A stretch of 64,000 nt of DNA from Xanthomonas sp. XNM01 (GCF_014851915.1 NZ_JACVAP010000006.1:62001-126000), one strand, 5' to 3'. Positions 8,385 to 17,108 are shown, numbered from the stretch's first letter. Made by a program: numbers and translations. The notes: a model not told the origin generated them from the sequence alone.

Positions 8385-8878
8385 GCGCTGCATGGCGTGG
8401 GCGTTGCGACCCGGTCGCGGCGCCTCACCGCGCTTACGGGAGAGGCGGGCAACGCCGGTCACGCATCGTGCCCGGCGTCGATAACGGCATCGACGCATGG
8501 ACGCCGGGCGGCCTTCGGCACGCGGGTGGCGTCGCGGGAGCGATCCCCGCGCACGGGACGGACCTGACCGGCAATCGATAGCGGGCCTGCGGGGTGTGGC
8601 GCCGGCCAGCGTGCCGCCATCGCCGGCGTCGCTGCGGATTCGCTTCGACGCGGTGGCCGTACCGCCTGGCATCCGCGCGGGGCGGTGCGGCCAGCGGACA
8701 CCGGTCGCGTTGTCGCCGCAGCGGACGACGCGGCGACGACCGCTGCACGCGATCTCGGTCGGCCGCCACGGCCCGATCACGCCACCCGCTGCAACACTGC
8801 ATTGCGGAGCGGCGGCTGGTGGAGCGGACGGCGCGCCCGCATGTCGACCATCCGCTTCCCCCAGTCACAAGGTTCCCC
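8385..8878 (+). other. Intergenic region before the alkene reductase gene
   Basis: About 490 bases with no supported gene. The frame of the downstream reductase stays open through part of it, but its translation does not resemble the family. No terminator or operator stands out. Confidence 0.5.
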
Positions 8879-9997
8879 ATGTCCTCGTTGTTCGATCCGC
8901 TGACCGTCGGCGCCTGGCAGCTGCCCAACCGCGTCGTGATGGCGCCGCTGACCCGCAACCGCTCGCCCGGCGCGGTGCCGCGCCCGATCACCGCGACCTA
9001 CTACGCACAGCGCGCCAGCGCTGGCCTGTTGATCACCGAGGCCACCGCGATCAGCCACCAGGGCCAGGGCTACGCCGACGTGCCCGGCCTGTACGCGCCG
9101 GAGCAGCTGGAAGGTTGGCGCGCGGTCACCGACGCGGTGCATGCCGCCGGTGGACGCATCGTCACCCAGCTGTGGCACGTGGGCCGGATCTCGCACACCG
9201 AACTGCAGCCGGACGGCCAGGCGCCGGTGGCGCCCTCGGCGATCCGCGCCAAGGCCAAGACCTTCCTGGTCGATGGCGAGGGCGGTGGCCGCTTCGAGGA
9301 CACGTCCGAGCCGCGCGCGCTGCGTCTGGACGAGCTGCCCGGCATCGTCGCCGACTACCGCCGCGCGGCGCGTGCCGCGGTCGAGGCCGGCTTCGATGGC
9401 GTCGAACTGCATGCGGCCAACGGCTACCTGCTCGACCAGTTCCTGCGCGCCGGCAGCAACCATCGCGACGACGCCTACGGCGGCAGCATCGAGAACCGCG
9501 CGCGCCTGCTCGACGAGGTGCTGACCGCCATCGTCGAGGAGATCGGCGCCGAGCGTACCGGCATCCGCATCTCGCCGGTCACCCCGGCCAACGATGCCTT
9601 CGACCCGCAGCCGCAGCCGCTGTTCGAGCACGTCGCCCGCCTGCTGGCGAAGCATGCGCTGGCCTACGTGCACGTGATCGAAGGCGCCACCGGCGGCCCG
9701 CGCGATTACGTGCAGGGCGATGCGCCGTTCGACTACGCCGCGCTGCAGGCGGCCTATCGTGCCGCTGGCGGCCGTGGCGCGTGGATGGGCAACAACGGCT
9801 ACGACCGTGCCTCGGCGCTGGCCGCGGTCGAGCGCGGCGAGGCCGACCTGATCGCGTTCGGCAAGGCCTACATCGCCAATCCCGACCTGGTCGAGCGGCT
9901 GCAGGCCGATGCGCCGTTGAACACGCCGGATACCGCCACGTTCTACGGCGGCGGCGGCGAGCGTGGCTACACCGACTACCCGACGCTGGCCGGCTGA
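8879..9997 (+). CDS. Old Yellow Enzyme family alkene reductase (NemA-like)
   Basis: A 372-residue FMN-dependent ene-reductase, close to the E. coli N-ethylmaleimide reductase (365). It opens with LFDPLTVGAWQLPNRVVMAPLTRNRS. It then carries QLWHVGRISH, the FDGVELHAANGYLLDQFLR segment, DDAYGGSIENRARLL and the C-terminal AFGKAYIANPDLVERL. These are the FMN and substrate-binding features of the NADPH-dependent enoate/nitroester reductases, which reduce activated alkenes, maleimides and nitro compounds. No nemR-like repressor gene lies alongside. It converges on the ABC exporter gene. Confidence 0.93.
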   Translation: MSSLFDPLTVGAWQLPNRVVMAPLTRNRSPGAVPRPITATYYAQRASAGLLITEATAISHQGQGYADVPGLYAPEQLEGWRAVTDAVHAAGGRIVTQLWHVGRISHTELQPDGQAPVAPSAIRAKAKTFLVDGEGGGRFEDTSEPRALRLDELPGIVADYRRAARAAVEAGFDGVELHAANGYLLDQFLRAGSNHRDDAYGGSIENRARLLDEVLTAIVEEIGAERTGIRISPVTPANDAFDPQPQPLFEHVARLLAKHALAYVHVIEGATGGPRDYVQGDAPFDYAALQAAYRAAGGRGAWMGNNGYDRASALAAVERGEADLIAFGKAYIANPDLVERLQADAPLNTPDTATFYGGGGERGYTDYPTLAG

Positions 9998-10010
9998 GGC
10001 CGGCGCATCG

Positions 10011-10037
10011 CCCACGCCCGGTGGTTCCGGGCGTGGG
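10011..10037. terminator. Convergent hairpin between the alkene reductase and ABC exporter genes
   Basis: An 11-bp stem (10011-10021 with 10027-10037) with a five-base loop lies 13 bases after the reductase stop. It lacks a T tract, so it may serve as a weak terminator or a 3'-end stabiliser. Confidence 0.4.
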
Positions 10038-10154
10038 GATGTCGTGGGGTTGGCGCGCAGGTCCGTGACCGGATGACGCCGCCGGACCGGGCACCACCGC
10101 AGCCGTGAGGTGTGGCGGTGTGCCGGCGTGATGCCGCCGCGGCGCGGTGACCGC

Positions 10155-12047
10155 TCAGCCTTCGTCCAGGAACCCGCCGGACTGGCGCTGCCACAGCTGC
10201 GCGTACAGGCCGCCCTGCGCGAGCAGCTGCTCGTGCGTGCCCTGTTCGACGATCCTGCCCTGGTCCATCACCACCAGACGGTCCATCGCCGCGATCGTCG
10301 ACAGCCGGTGCGCGATCGCGATCACCGTCTTGCCCTGCATCAGCCGGTACAGGTTTTCCTGGATCACCGCCTCGACTTCCGAGTCCAGCGCCGACGTCGC
10401 CTCGTCCAGCACCAGGATCGGCGCGTTCTTCAGCAGCACGCGCGCGATCGCGATGCGCTGGCGCTGGCCGCCCGACAGCTTCACGCCACGCTCGCCGACC
10501 TGGGCGTCGTAGCCCTGCCGGCCCTTGGCGTCGACCAGCGCCAGGATGAAGTCGTGCGCGTTGGCCTGGCGCGCGGCCTCGATCATCTCCGCCTCGCTCG
10601 CGTCCGGTCGCCCGTACAGGATGTTGTCGCGCACCGTGCGGTGCAGCAGCGAGGTGTCCTGGGTGACCACGCCGATGCTGGCGCGCAGCGATTCCTGGGT
10701 GACGGTGGCGATGTCGGTGCCGTCGATGCGGATGTGCCCGGCCTCGCGGTCGTAGAAGCGCAGCAGCAGGTTGACCAGGGTCGACTTGCCGGCGCCGGAG
10801 CGGCCGACCAGGCCTACCTTCTCGCCGGGCCGCACGTGCAGGTCCAGGCCTTCGATCACGCCGCCCTGTTTGCCGTAGTGGAACGACATCGCCTCGAAGC
10901 GGATGTCGCCGCGCACCGCGACCAGCGGCTGCGCATCGTCCGCGTCGTCGACCATCGGCGGCAGCGCGATCGAGTTGATCCCGTCCTGCACGGTGCCGAT
11001 GTTCTCGAACAGCGCCGACATCTCCCACATGATCCACTGCGACATGCCCATCAGGCGCAGCACGAAGGCGATCGCCACCGCGATCGCGCCGACGCTGACC
11101 GCATCCTGCATCCACAGCACGATGCCGAGCGTGGCCACCGCGAACAGCAGCAGCATGTTCAGCACGTCGTTGCTGACGTTGACGAAACTGGCCAGCCGCA
11201 TCTGCCGGTGCACGGTGCCGAGGAAGCCGTCCATCGACTCGCGCGCGTAGTCCTCCTCGCGCCGCGAGTGCGAGAACAGCTTGACCGTGGCGATGTTGGT
11301 GTAGCTGTCGACGATGCGGCCGGTCATGGTCGAGCGCGCGTCGGCCTGCGCCTGGGCGACCCTGTTCAGGCGCGGGATCGCGTAGCGCAGCAGCGCGCCG
11401 TAGGCCAGCATCCAGCCCAGGAACGGCAGCATCAGGCGCCAGTCGGCCGAGGCGGCCACGATCAGCGCGCCGCCGAAGTAGACGACCACGTAGTTGCCGA
11501 CGTCGAGCAGCTTGATCACCGTCTCGCGCACCGCCAGCGAGGTCTGCATCAGCTTGGTCGCGACCCGGCCGGCGAACTCGTCCTGGAAGTAGCTCATCGA
11601 CTGGCGCAGCAGGTAGCGGTGCACCTGCCAGCGGATCCGCATCGGGAAGTTGCCGAGCAGGGTCTGGTGGATCACCAGCGCGCTGAGCAGGTTCAGCGCC
11701 GGCATCAGCACCAGCACCACCAGCGCCATCAGCGCGAAGTTCCAGCCTTCGGCGGCCAGGAAGGTGTCCGGCGTGTGGCTGGACAGGCGGTCGACGATCG
11801 AGCCGGTGAATGCGTACAGCAGCACCTCGGTCACGGCGATGGCGGTGGTCAGCAACGCCATCAGCACCAGCCACGGCTCGGTGCCGCGGGTGTAGTGCCG
11901 GCAGAACGCGTACAGCGTGCGCGGCGGCTGCACCGGGGCCTCGGCCGGATACGCGTCGATCCGGCGCTCGAACCAGCGGAACAGGGCGCTGCGGCGCGGG
12001 GGGCGGGCGGTGGTGGTCGGGTCGGGGCGTGCGTCGGTGTGCTGCAT
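10155..12047 (-). CDS. ABC exporter, fused permease-ATPase
   Basis: A 630-residue half-transporter of the MsbA-like exporter class. It has a six-helix type 1 export membrane domain at about residues 45-330, then an ATPase domain with Walker A GRSGAGKST, signature LSGGQRQRIAIAR and Walker B ILVLDEATSALD. Such proteins work as homodimers and extrude lipids, drugs or peptides. It starts 20 bases downstream of the FMN reductase and is read from the same SoxR-type promoter. An active role in removing redox-cycling or xenobiotic compounds is therefore inferred rather than shown. The substrate is unknown. Confidence 0.9.
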   Translation of the reverse strand: MQHTDARPDPTTTARPPRRSALFRWFERRIDAYPAEAPVQPPRTLYAFCRHYTRGTEPWLVLMALLTTAIAVTEVLLYAFTGSIVDRLSSHTPDTFLAAEGWNFALMALVVLVLMPALNLLSALVIHQTLLGNFPMRIRWQVHRYLLRQSMSYFQDEFAGRVATKLMQTSLAVRETVIKLLDVGNYVVVYFGGALIVAASADWRLMLPFLGWMLAYGALLRYAIPRLNRVAQAQADARSTMTGRIVDSYTNIATVKLFSHSRREEDYARESMDGFLGTVHRQMRLASFVNVSNDVLNMLLLFAVATLGIVLWMQDAVSVGAIAVAIAFVLRLMGMSQWIMWEMSALFENIGTVQDGINSIALPPMVDDADDAQPLVAVRGDIRFEAMSFHYGKQGGVIEGLDLHVRPGEKVGLVGRSGAGKSTLVNLLLRFYDREAGHIRIDGTDIATVTQESLRASIGVVTQDTSLLHRTVRDNILYGRPDASEAEMIEAARQANAHDFILALVDAKGRQGYDAQVGERGVKLSGGQRQRIAIARVLLKNAPILVLDEATSALDSEVEAVIQENLYRLMQGKTVIAIAHRLSTIAAMDRLVVMDQGRIVEQGTHEQLLAQGGLYAQLWQRQSGGFLDEG

Positions 12048-12067
12048 GGGAGCTTGGTGTGCGCCGC

Positions 12068-12622
12068 TCAGGCGGCGATGCGTTCGTAGGGGGACAGCAG
12101 GCGGGCCTGGTGCAGGGCCGCGGCCCACCAGTGCAGGCGGGCCAGCGCCAGCCGCATCGCCTCGGTGGCCGGGTGGCCGGCAGCCAGTCCGCCTTCGGCG
12201 TCGAACTGGTCGCGCGCATGGGCGAAGCTGACGCCATCGCGCAGCGGCACCGCGTGCAGGCTGGCGAACACCTGGCGCAGCTGCTCGACCGCACGCAGGC
12301 CGCCGGACAGGCCGCCGTACGAGACGAAGGCGACAGGCTTGGCCTGCCACTGGGTGTAGACCGCGTCGATCATGGCCTTCAGTGGCGCCGGATAGCCGTG
12401 ATTGTACTCCGGGGTCACGACAAGGAAGGCATCGGCCTCGCGCACGCGGCGCAGCAGGGTCGGGGTGTCGCGGCCGGCCGGTGTGGCCGGATCCAGGCGC
12501 TCGATGCTCCAGCCGCCGTAAGCGCTGGCACGCTGCAGCGCCCAGCCGGCGACGGTGTCGCAGAAGCGCAGCGGGCGGTCGCTGCCGTAGAGCAGGGCGA
12601 GGCGGAGGGTAGGCAGGTGCAT
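12068..12622 (-). CDS. NADPH-dependent FMN reductase family protein
   Basis: A 184-residue flavodoxin-fold protein. It has the N-terminal RLALLYGS phosphate loop, the family signature PEYNHGYPAPLKAMIDAVY near residues 73-90, and FVSYGGLSGGLRAVEQLR further on. Relatives (ChrR/YieF/AzoR-like, NADPH-dependent FMN reductases) reduce quinones, azo dyes or chromate, mostly by two-electron chemistry that limits redox cycling. It is the first gene after the SoxR operator and is followed after 20 bases by an ABC exporter. Two-electron detoxification coupled with export is the inferred job of the operon. Confidence 0.88.
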   Translation of the reverse strand: MHLPTLRLALLYGSDRPLRFCDTVAGWALQRASAYGGWSIERLDPATPAGRDTPTLLRRVREADAFLVVTPEYNHGYPAPLKAMIDAVYTQWQAKPVAFVSYGGLSGGLRAVEQLRQVFASLHAVPLRDGVSFAHARDQFDAEGGLAAGHPATEAMRLALARLHWWAAALHQARLLSPYERIAA

Positions 12623-12653
12623 GTCGGGACCAGCGGTGCGGAAGAGGTGTGGC

Positions 12654-12684
12654 AGGCTAGGACCTCAACCTAAGTCGAGGTCAA
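12654..12684 (-). promoter_or_regulatory. SoxR-type promoter with 19-bp spacer for the FMN reductase-ABC operon
   Basis: Read on the minus strand, a TTGACC -35 (12679-12684) and a TAGCCT -10 (12654-12659) are separated by exactly 19 bp. This is the stretched spacing characteristic of MerR/SoxR-activated promoters. The SoxR palindrome fills the spacer. Confidence 0.8.
12661..12682. promoter_or_regulatory. SoxR operator (soxbox)
   Basis: The core CCTCAACCTAAGTCGAGG (12663-12680) matches the E. coli soxS operator CCTCAAGTTAACTTGAGG at 14 of 18 positions. The full 22 bp are symmetric at 9 of 11 pairs. It lies 11 bases before soxR and inside the divergent promoter, so SoxR should control the divergent operon and perhaps itself. 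Confidence 0.85.
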
Positions 12685-12691
12685 GCCGGCG

Positions 12692-13150
12692 ATGGCGGAA
12701 CAACGGGAACGGCGGGGCGGCTGGCTGTCGGTCGGGCAGGTCGCCGCGCGCAGCGGCGTCGCCGTCTCGGCGCTGCATTTCTACGAGGCCAAGGGGTTGA
12801 TCCACAGCGAGCGCAATGCCGGCAACCAGCGCCGCTACGGCCGCGACGTGCTGCGCCGGATCGCGGTGATCAAGGTCGCCCAGCGCGCCGGCGTGCCGTT
12901 GGCCGAGATCGCGCGTGCGCTGCAGGCGCTGCCGGCCGGTGCGGCACCGGACCGGGCCGACTGGCAGCGGCTGTCGCGGCGCTGGCGGGCGGATCTGGAT
13001 GCGCGGATCGCCCAGCTGACCCGACTGCGCGATCACCTGGACGGCTGCATCGGCTGCGGCTGCCTGTCGCTGCGCGAGTGCCCGCTGCGCAATCCGCAGG
13101 ACGTGCTGGGCGAGGAGGGGAGCGGACCGCGGCTGCTGCAGCCGGATTGA
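12692..13150 (+). CDS. soxR: SoxR redox-sensing MerR-family activator
   Basis: A 152-residue MerR-family regulator. The N-terminal helix-turn-helix ([26 protein letters not shown]) is followed by a dimerisation helix. The [12 protein letters not shown] cluster has Cys119, Cys122, Cys124 and Cys130, the same numbering as the [2Fe-2S]-binding cysteines of E. coli SoxR. The cluster is oxidised by redox-cycling drugs, and the protein then activates promoters with 19-bp spacers. Here the only nearby target is the divergent FMN reductase-ABC operon; no soxS is present, as is usual outside enterics. Confidence 0.96.
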   Translation: MAEQRERRGGWLSVGQVAARSGVAVSALHFYEAKGLIHSERNAGNQRRYGRDVLRRIAVIKVAQRAGVPLAEIARALQALPAGAAPDRADWQRLSRRWRADLDARIAQLTRLRDHLDGCIGCGCLSLRECPLRNPQDVLGEEGSGPRLLQPD

Positions 13151-13193
13151 CGCCGGGCGGATCCATGCCGCTGCACGGTTCAGCGCTCGCGGC

Positions 13194-13556
13194 TCAATCC
13201 GCGGCGGGCCACTGGCGGAAGGTCACGCAGACCGTGGTCGGGTCCAGCATCGCGAACTCGCGGGCGCCCCACGGCCGCAGCGCGATGCGGTCGGCATTGG
13301 GATGCAGGAACTGCGGGGCGCGCGCCGACAGTTCGGCGAACACCGCATCGATGTCGTCGGTGTCGATGCCCAGATCGGGGCGCTCGCCGCCTTCGTGGCC
13401 GGGACTGCGGACCAGATAGGCCTTGGCCCCATCGCGCTCGACCACCGCCATGTCCGCGTCCTGGTAGCCGACCCGGAAGCCGAGCCCGTCGACGAAGAAG
13501 GCGAGCCCGGTCTGCAGCTCGTCGTAGAAGATCTTCGGGATGAGGTTCCTGAACAT
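13194..13556 (-). CDS. VOC (glyoxalase/bleomycin-resistance-like) family protein
   Basis: A 120-residue single VOC module: MFRNLIPKIFYDELQTGLAFFVDGLGF at the start, and RPWGAREFAMLDPTTVCVTF at the end, the typical beta-strand that carries a metal ligand Glu in related enzymes. This length suits a homodimeric bleomycin-resistance-like protein that binds ligand at the dimer interface. It stands between soxR and the DUF2782 gene, facing soxR. Function and ligand are unknown. Confidence 0.8.
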   Translation of the reverse strand: MFRNLIPKIFYDELQTGLAFFVDGLGFRVGYQDADMAVVERDGAKAYLVRSPGHEGGERPDLGIDTDDIDAVFAELSARAPQFLHPNADRIALRPWGAREFAMLDPTTVCVTFRQWPAAD

Positions 13557-13629
13557 CGGACGATTCCAGGCGGACGGGCGACGGCGACCGCGTGACGTGC
13601 GATCGCCGCTCAGGCGGTCGCCGCGCGGC

Positions 13630-13923
13630 TCACCACTGGAACAGCTGCCAGTAGGTGGCCGGCACGTCGTCGCGGTCGCGATCCAGGCTGCCGTCGCCGT
13701 CGCGGTCGTACAGGTAGTAGGCCGGGCCGCGCGGCGGGGTGATCTTCACCATCCGCAGCTGGCCGCCGACGCGGTATTCCTCGACCACGTCGCCGTTGTC
13801 CATGGTGCGGCTGGCCACATCGGCGCCGGCCACGTCGACCGGCGCACCGCCGGTGGTGGCGCAGCCGGCGAGCGACAACACCGCACCGAGCGCGGCGGCC
13901 TGAAGGAACGTCCTGGTCTGCAT
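13630..13923 (-). CDS. DUF2782 family lipoprotein
   Basis: A 97-residue protein with a lipoprotein signal (LSLAGC lipobox, Cys near residue 22). Its mature part, DVVEEYRVGGQLRMVKITPPRGPAYYLYDRDGDG, is characteristic of DUF2782, a short gammaproteobacterial family. It is divergent from polA with about 100 bases between, an arrangement I recognise from related xanthomonads. Function unknown; expected in the periplasm on a membrane anchor. Confidence 0.82.
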   Translation of the reverse strand: MQTRTFLQAAALGAVLSLAGCATTGGAPVDVAGADVASRTMDNGDVVEEYRVGGQLRMVKITPPRGPAYYLYDRDGDGSLDRDRDDVPATYWQLFQW

Positions 13924-14009
13924 GGCGGTGTCTCGCTCGTTGCGGGAGTCCCGATTATGCGCCCGCCGGTGGTGGCCGTGGCGTCGACGTGGGTGCAGGT
14001 CGGCTCACG

Positions 14010-14015
14010 TAGAAT
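14010..14015 (+). promoter_or_regulatory. polA -10 hexamer, probably leaderless
   Basis: TAGAAT lies six bases before the polA ATG at 14022, so transcription is expected to begin at the start codon. No Shine-Dalgarno motif is present. Confidence 0.5.
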
Positions 14016-14021
14016 CCGCGC

Positions 14022-16811
14022 ATGACACGACTTGTCCTGATCGACGGCTCCAGCTACCTCTACCGCGCCTTCCACGCGCTGCCGCCGCTGACCAACGCCC
14101 ACGGCGAGCCCACCGGCGCGCTGTTCGGCGTGGTCAACATGCTGCGCGCGACGCTGAAGGAGAAGCCCGACTACGTCGCCTTCGTGGTCGACGCGCCCGG
14201 CAAGACCTTCCGCGACGATCTCTATCCGCAGTACAAGGCCAACCGCCCGCCGATGCCCGACGACCTGCGCGCGCAGGTGCAGCCGATGTGCGAGATCGTG
14301 CAGGCGCTGGGCATCGACATCCTGCGCATCGGGGGCGTGGAGGCCGACGACGTGATCGGCACCCTGGCGCTGGCCGCGTTCGGCGATGGCATCGCGGTGA
14401 CCATCTCCACCGGCGACAAGGATTTCGCCCAGCTGGTCAGACCGGGCGTGGAGCTGGTCAACACGATGACCGGCAGCCGCATGGATTCGGACGAGGCGGT
14501 GATCGCCAAGTTCGGCGTGCATGCCGCGCAGATCGTCGACCTGCTGGCGCTGATGGGTGACACCGTCGACAACGTGCCCGGCGTGGAGAAGTGCGGGCCC
14601 AAGACCGCGGCCAAGTGGCTGTCCGAGTACGGGTCGCTGGATGGCGTGATCGCGGCCGCGCCGCAGATCAAGGGCAAGATCGGCGAGAACCTGCGCGCGG
14701 CGCTGGAGCGGCTGCCGCTGAACCGCGAACTGGTCACCATCCGCACCGACGTGGCCCTGTCGCAGGGCCCGCGCGACCTGCAGCTGCGCGCGCCCGAGAC
14801 CGGAGCGCTGCGCACGCTGTACGCGCGCTATGGCTTCAACCAGGCACTGAAGGAACTCGAGGGCGGCAGCGGTGGCGACGCGCCGATGCTGGATGCCGCG
14901 GTCGCCACCGCGCGCACCGAGCCCGGCCGGGCACGCAGCACCGGCTTCGTCGCTGCCGCCGCGGCGCCGTCCGTGGCGGTCGACCCGGCCCTGTCGGCGC
15001 CGGGCGCGTACGAGGCGATCACCGAGGCTGCCCAGCTCGACGCCTGGATCGCGCGCCTGCGCGCGGCCGGCCAGTTCGCGCTCGATACCGAGACCGACAG
15101 CCTGGACGCGATGCAGGCCAACCTGGTCGGCCTGAGCTTCGCCGCCGAGACCGGCCAGGCCGCCTACCTGCCACTGGGCCACGACTATCCCGGCGCGCCG
15201 GCGCAGCTGGATCGCGCCCAGGCGCTGGAACGGCTGCGTCCGCTGCTGGAAGACGCCGGCGTGCGCAAGCTCGGCCAGCACGGCAAGTACGACCTGCACG
15301 TGCTGCGCCGGCACGGCATCGCGCTGGCCGGCTACGCCGACGACACGCTGCTGGAGAGCTTCGTGATCGAGTCCGGCACCGCCCGCCACGACATGGACAG
15401 CCTGGCCCGTCGCCATCTCGGCTACGAGACGATCAAGTACGAGGACGTGGCCGGCAAGGGTGCCAAGCAGATCCCGTTCTCGCACGTCGGCCTGGACGAG
15501 GCCACCCGGTACGCCGCCGAGGACGCCGACATCACCCTGCGCCTGCACCGGGTGCTGGCGCCGCGTCTGCAGGCCGAGCCGGTGCTGGAGGCGGTCTACC
15601 GCGACATCGAGATGCCGCTGGTGCAGGTGCTGGCCCGGATCGAGGCCAACGGCGTGCAGGTCGATGCCGACGAGCTGCGCCGGCAGAGCGCCGACCTGTC
15701 GCGGCGGATGCTGGCCGCCCAGCAGCGCGCCACCGAACTGGCCGGGCGGACCTTCAACCTGGATTCGCCCAAACAGCTGCAGGCGCTGCTGTTCGACGAG
15801 CTGAAGCTGCCGGCGGTGGTGAAGACCCCGAAGGGCCAGCCATCGACGAACGAAGAGGCGCTGGAGGCGATCGCCGACCAGCACGAACTGCCGCGGGTGA
15901 TCCTGGAGTACCGCGGCCTGGCCAAGCTGCGCAGCACCTACACCGACAAGCTGCCGGAGATGATCAATCCGGTCACCGGCCGCGTGCACACCAGCTACCA
16001 CCAGGCCGGCGCGGCCACCGGGCGGCTGTCCTCGTCCGATCCGAACCTGCAGAACATCCCGATCCGCACCGACGACGGCCGCCGCATCCGTCAGGCCTTC
16101 GTCGCTCCGGCCGGGCGCAGGCTGGTGGCCTGCGACTACTCGCAGATCGAGCTGCGGATCATGGCCCACCTGTCGCAGGATCCGGGTCTGGTGCGCGCGT
16201 TCGAATCCGGCGCCGACGTGCACCGCGCGACCGCGGCCGAGGTCTTCGGCCGCGCCAGCATCGACGAGGTCACCGGCAACGAGCGGCGTGCGGCCAAGGC
16301 GATCAACTTCGGCCTGATGTACGGCATGAGCGCGTTCGGGCTGGCCCGCCAGCTCGGCATCGGCCGCGGCGAGGCGCAGGACTACATCGCGCTGTACTTC
16401 AGCCGCTACCCGGGCGTGCGCGACTACATGGAGTCCACCCGCCAGCAGGCGCGCGAGAAGGGCTATGTGGAAACCGTGTCCGGCCGCCGCCTGTATCTGG
16501 ACTACATCAACGCCGGCACCCAGGGCCAGCGCGCCGGCGCCGAGCGCGCGGCGATCAACGCGCCGATGCAGGGCACCGCGGCCGACATCATCAAGCGGGC
16601 GATGGTGTCGGTGGACGCCTGGCTGGGCGGCCACCGGGAGCGCGCACTGATGATCCTGCAGGTGCACGACGAACTGGTGTTCGAGGCCGACGAAGGCTTC
16701 GTGCCGGAGCTGGTCGAAGCGGTCACCGCGCGCATGTCGGGCGCGGCGGAACTGAGCGTTCCATTGGTCGTCGATACCGGGATCGGCAGCAACTGGGACG
16801 AGGCGCATTGA
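14022..16811 (+). CDS. polA: DNA polymerase I
   Basis: A 929-residue family A polymerase, the same size as the E. coli enzyme. It fills gaps in repair and removes RNA primers. Residues 1-300 form the 5'-3' exonuclease (LIDGSSYLYRAFHALP, GVEADDVIGTLA, STGDKDFAQLV). A 3'-5' exonuclease domain follows with FALDTETDSLDAM retaining the DxE metal ligands, so proofreading is likely active. The polymerase core has motif A ACDYSQIELRIMAHLS, motif B RRAAKAINFGLMYGMS and motif C QVHDELVFE. It is monocistronic, followed by a palindrome and then a small RNA gene. Confidence 0.98.
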   Translation: MTRLVLIDGSSYLYRAFHALPPLTNAHGEPTGALFGVVNMLRATLKEKPDYVAFVVDAPGKTFRDDLYPQYKANRPPMPDDLRAQVQPMCEIVQALGIDILRIGGVEADDVIGTLALAAFGDGIAVTISTGDKDFAQLVRPGVELVNTMTGSRMDSDEAVIAKFGVHAAQIVDLLALMGDTVDNVPGVEKCGPKTAAKWLSEYGSLDGVIAAAPQIKGKIGENLRAALERLPLNRELVTIRTDVALSQGPRDLQLRAPETGALRTLYARYGFNQALKELEGGSGGDAPMLDAAVATARTEPGRARSTGFVAAAAAPSVAVDPALSAPGAYEAITEAAQLDAWIARLRAAGQFALDTETDSLDAMQANLVGLSFAAETGQAAYLPLGHDYPGAPAQLDRAQALERLRPLLEDAGVRKLGQHGKYDLHVLRRHGIALAGYADDTLLESFVIESGTARHDMDSLARRHLGYETIKYEDVAGKGAKQIPFSHVGLDEATRYAAEDADITLRLHRVLAPRLQAEPVLEAVYRDIEMPLVQVLARIEANGVQVDADELRRQSADLSRRMLAAQQRATELAGRTFNLDSPKQLQALLFDELKLPAVVKTPKGQPSTNEEALEAIADQHELPRVILEYRGLAKLRSTYTDKLPEMINPVTGRVHTSYHQAGAATGRLSSSDPNLQNIPIRTDDGRRIRQAFVAPAGRRLVACDYSQIELRIMAHLSQDPGLVRAFESGADVHRATAAEVFGRASIDEVTGNERRAAKAINFGLMYGMSAFGLARQLGIGRGEAQDYIALYFSRYPGVRDYMESTRQQAREKGYVETVSGRRLYLDYINAGTQGQRAGAERAAINAPMQGTAADIIKRAMVSVDAWLGGHRERALMILQVHDELVFEADEGFVPELVEAVTARMSGAAELSVPLVVDTGIGSNWDEAH

Positions 16812-16820
16812 GCACAAAAA

Positions 16821-16850
16821 TGAATGCCTGGCGGCGCCGCCAGGCATTCA
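16821..16850. terminator. Perfect 30-bp palindrome after polA
   Basis: The 30 bases from 16821 to 16850 are a perfect inverted repeat able to form a hairpin of about 13 bp. It begins nine bases after the polA stop. On the plus strand it lacks a good T run; on the minus strand it is followed by TTTTT. It may work as a bidirectional terminator isolating polA from the sRNA. Confidence 0.65.
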
Positions 16851-16975
16851 TCTGCATTAACCACTTCAGGCGTGGCGCGTGTTTGCAGCGTTGCACGCCG
16901 GTCGAATGAATCCGCCCTAAATCCAATGGGTTTTTAACCGGATCCTTCACGAACTATCCATGTTGGAAGTGGTCA

Positions 16976-16981
16976 TATAGT
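16976..16981 (+). promoter_or_regulatory. Probable -10 hexamer of the sX13-like sRNA
   Basis: TATAGT sits just before the first stem-loop of the sRNA. The region is distinctly less GC-rich than its surroundings. I see no good -35. Confidence 0.5.
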
Positions 16982-16983
16982 TC

Positions 16984-17108
16984 GCGACAGGTGCAACGCC
17001 TGTCGCAGATCTCTCCCTTCCCCTGGAGCAGATCGACTGGAGCGGGGTTACTCCCCAAACTTCCGCTCCCTGGCCCCGCCGACCTCCCCCTGGTCGGCGG
17101 GGTTTTTT
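16984..17108 (+). ncRNA. sX13: sX13-like small regulatory RNA
   Basis: This is a non-coding transcript of about 120 bases with its own -10 and terminator. Stem-loop 1 pairs 16984-16991 with 16999-17006. Stem-loop 2 pairs 17039-17045 with 17063-17069 and exposes ACTCCCC. Stem-loop 3 is a perfect 11-bp terminator stem (17074-17084 with 17092-17102) with a CCCC-rich loop and six T residues at 17103-17108. C-rich single-stranded motifs in the loops and linker, the size, and the location just downstream of polA match sX13. In Xanthomonas, sX13 acts on G-rich motifs near ribosome sites of many mRNAs. The exact 5' end is estimated. Confidence 0.72.

Noticed and set aside
13746-16847. A 1033-codon minus-strand open frame opposite polA
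   Set aside because: It is antisense to a clear DNA polymerase I and has no family-like sequence except at its end, where it overlaps other frames.
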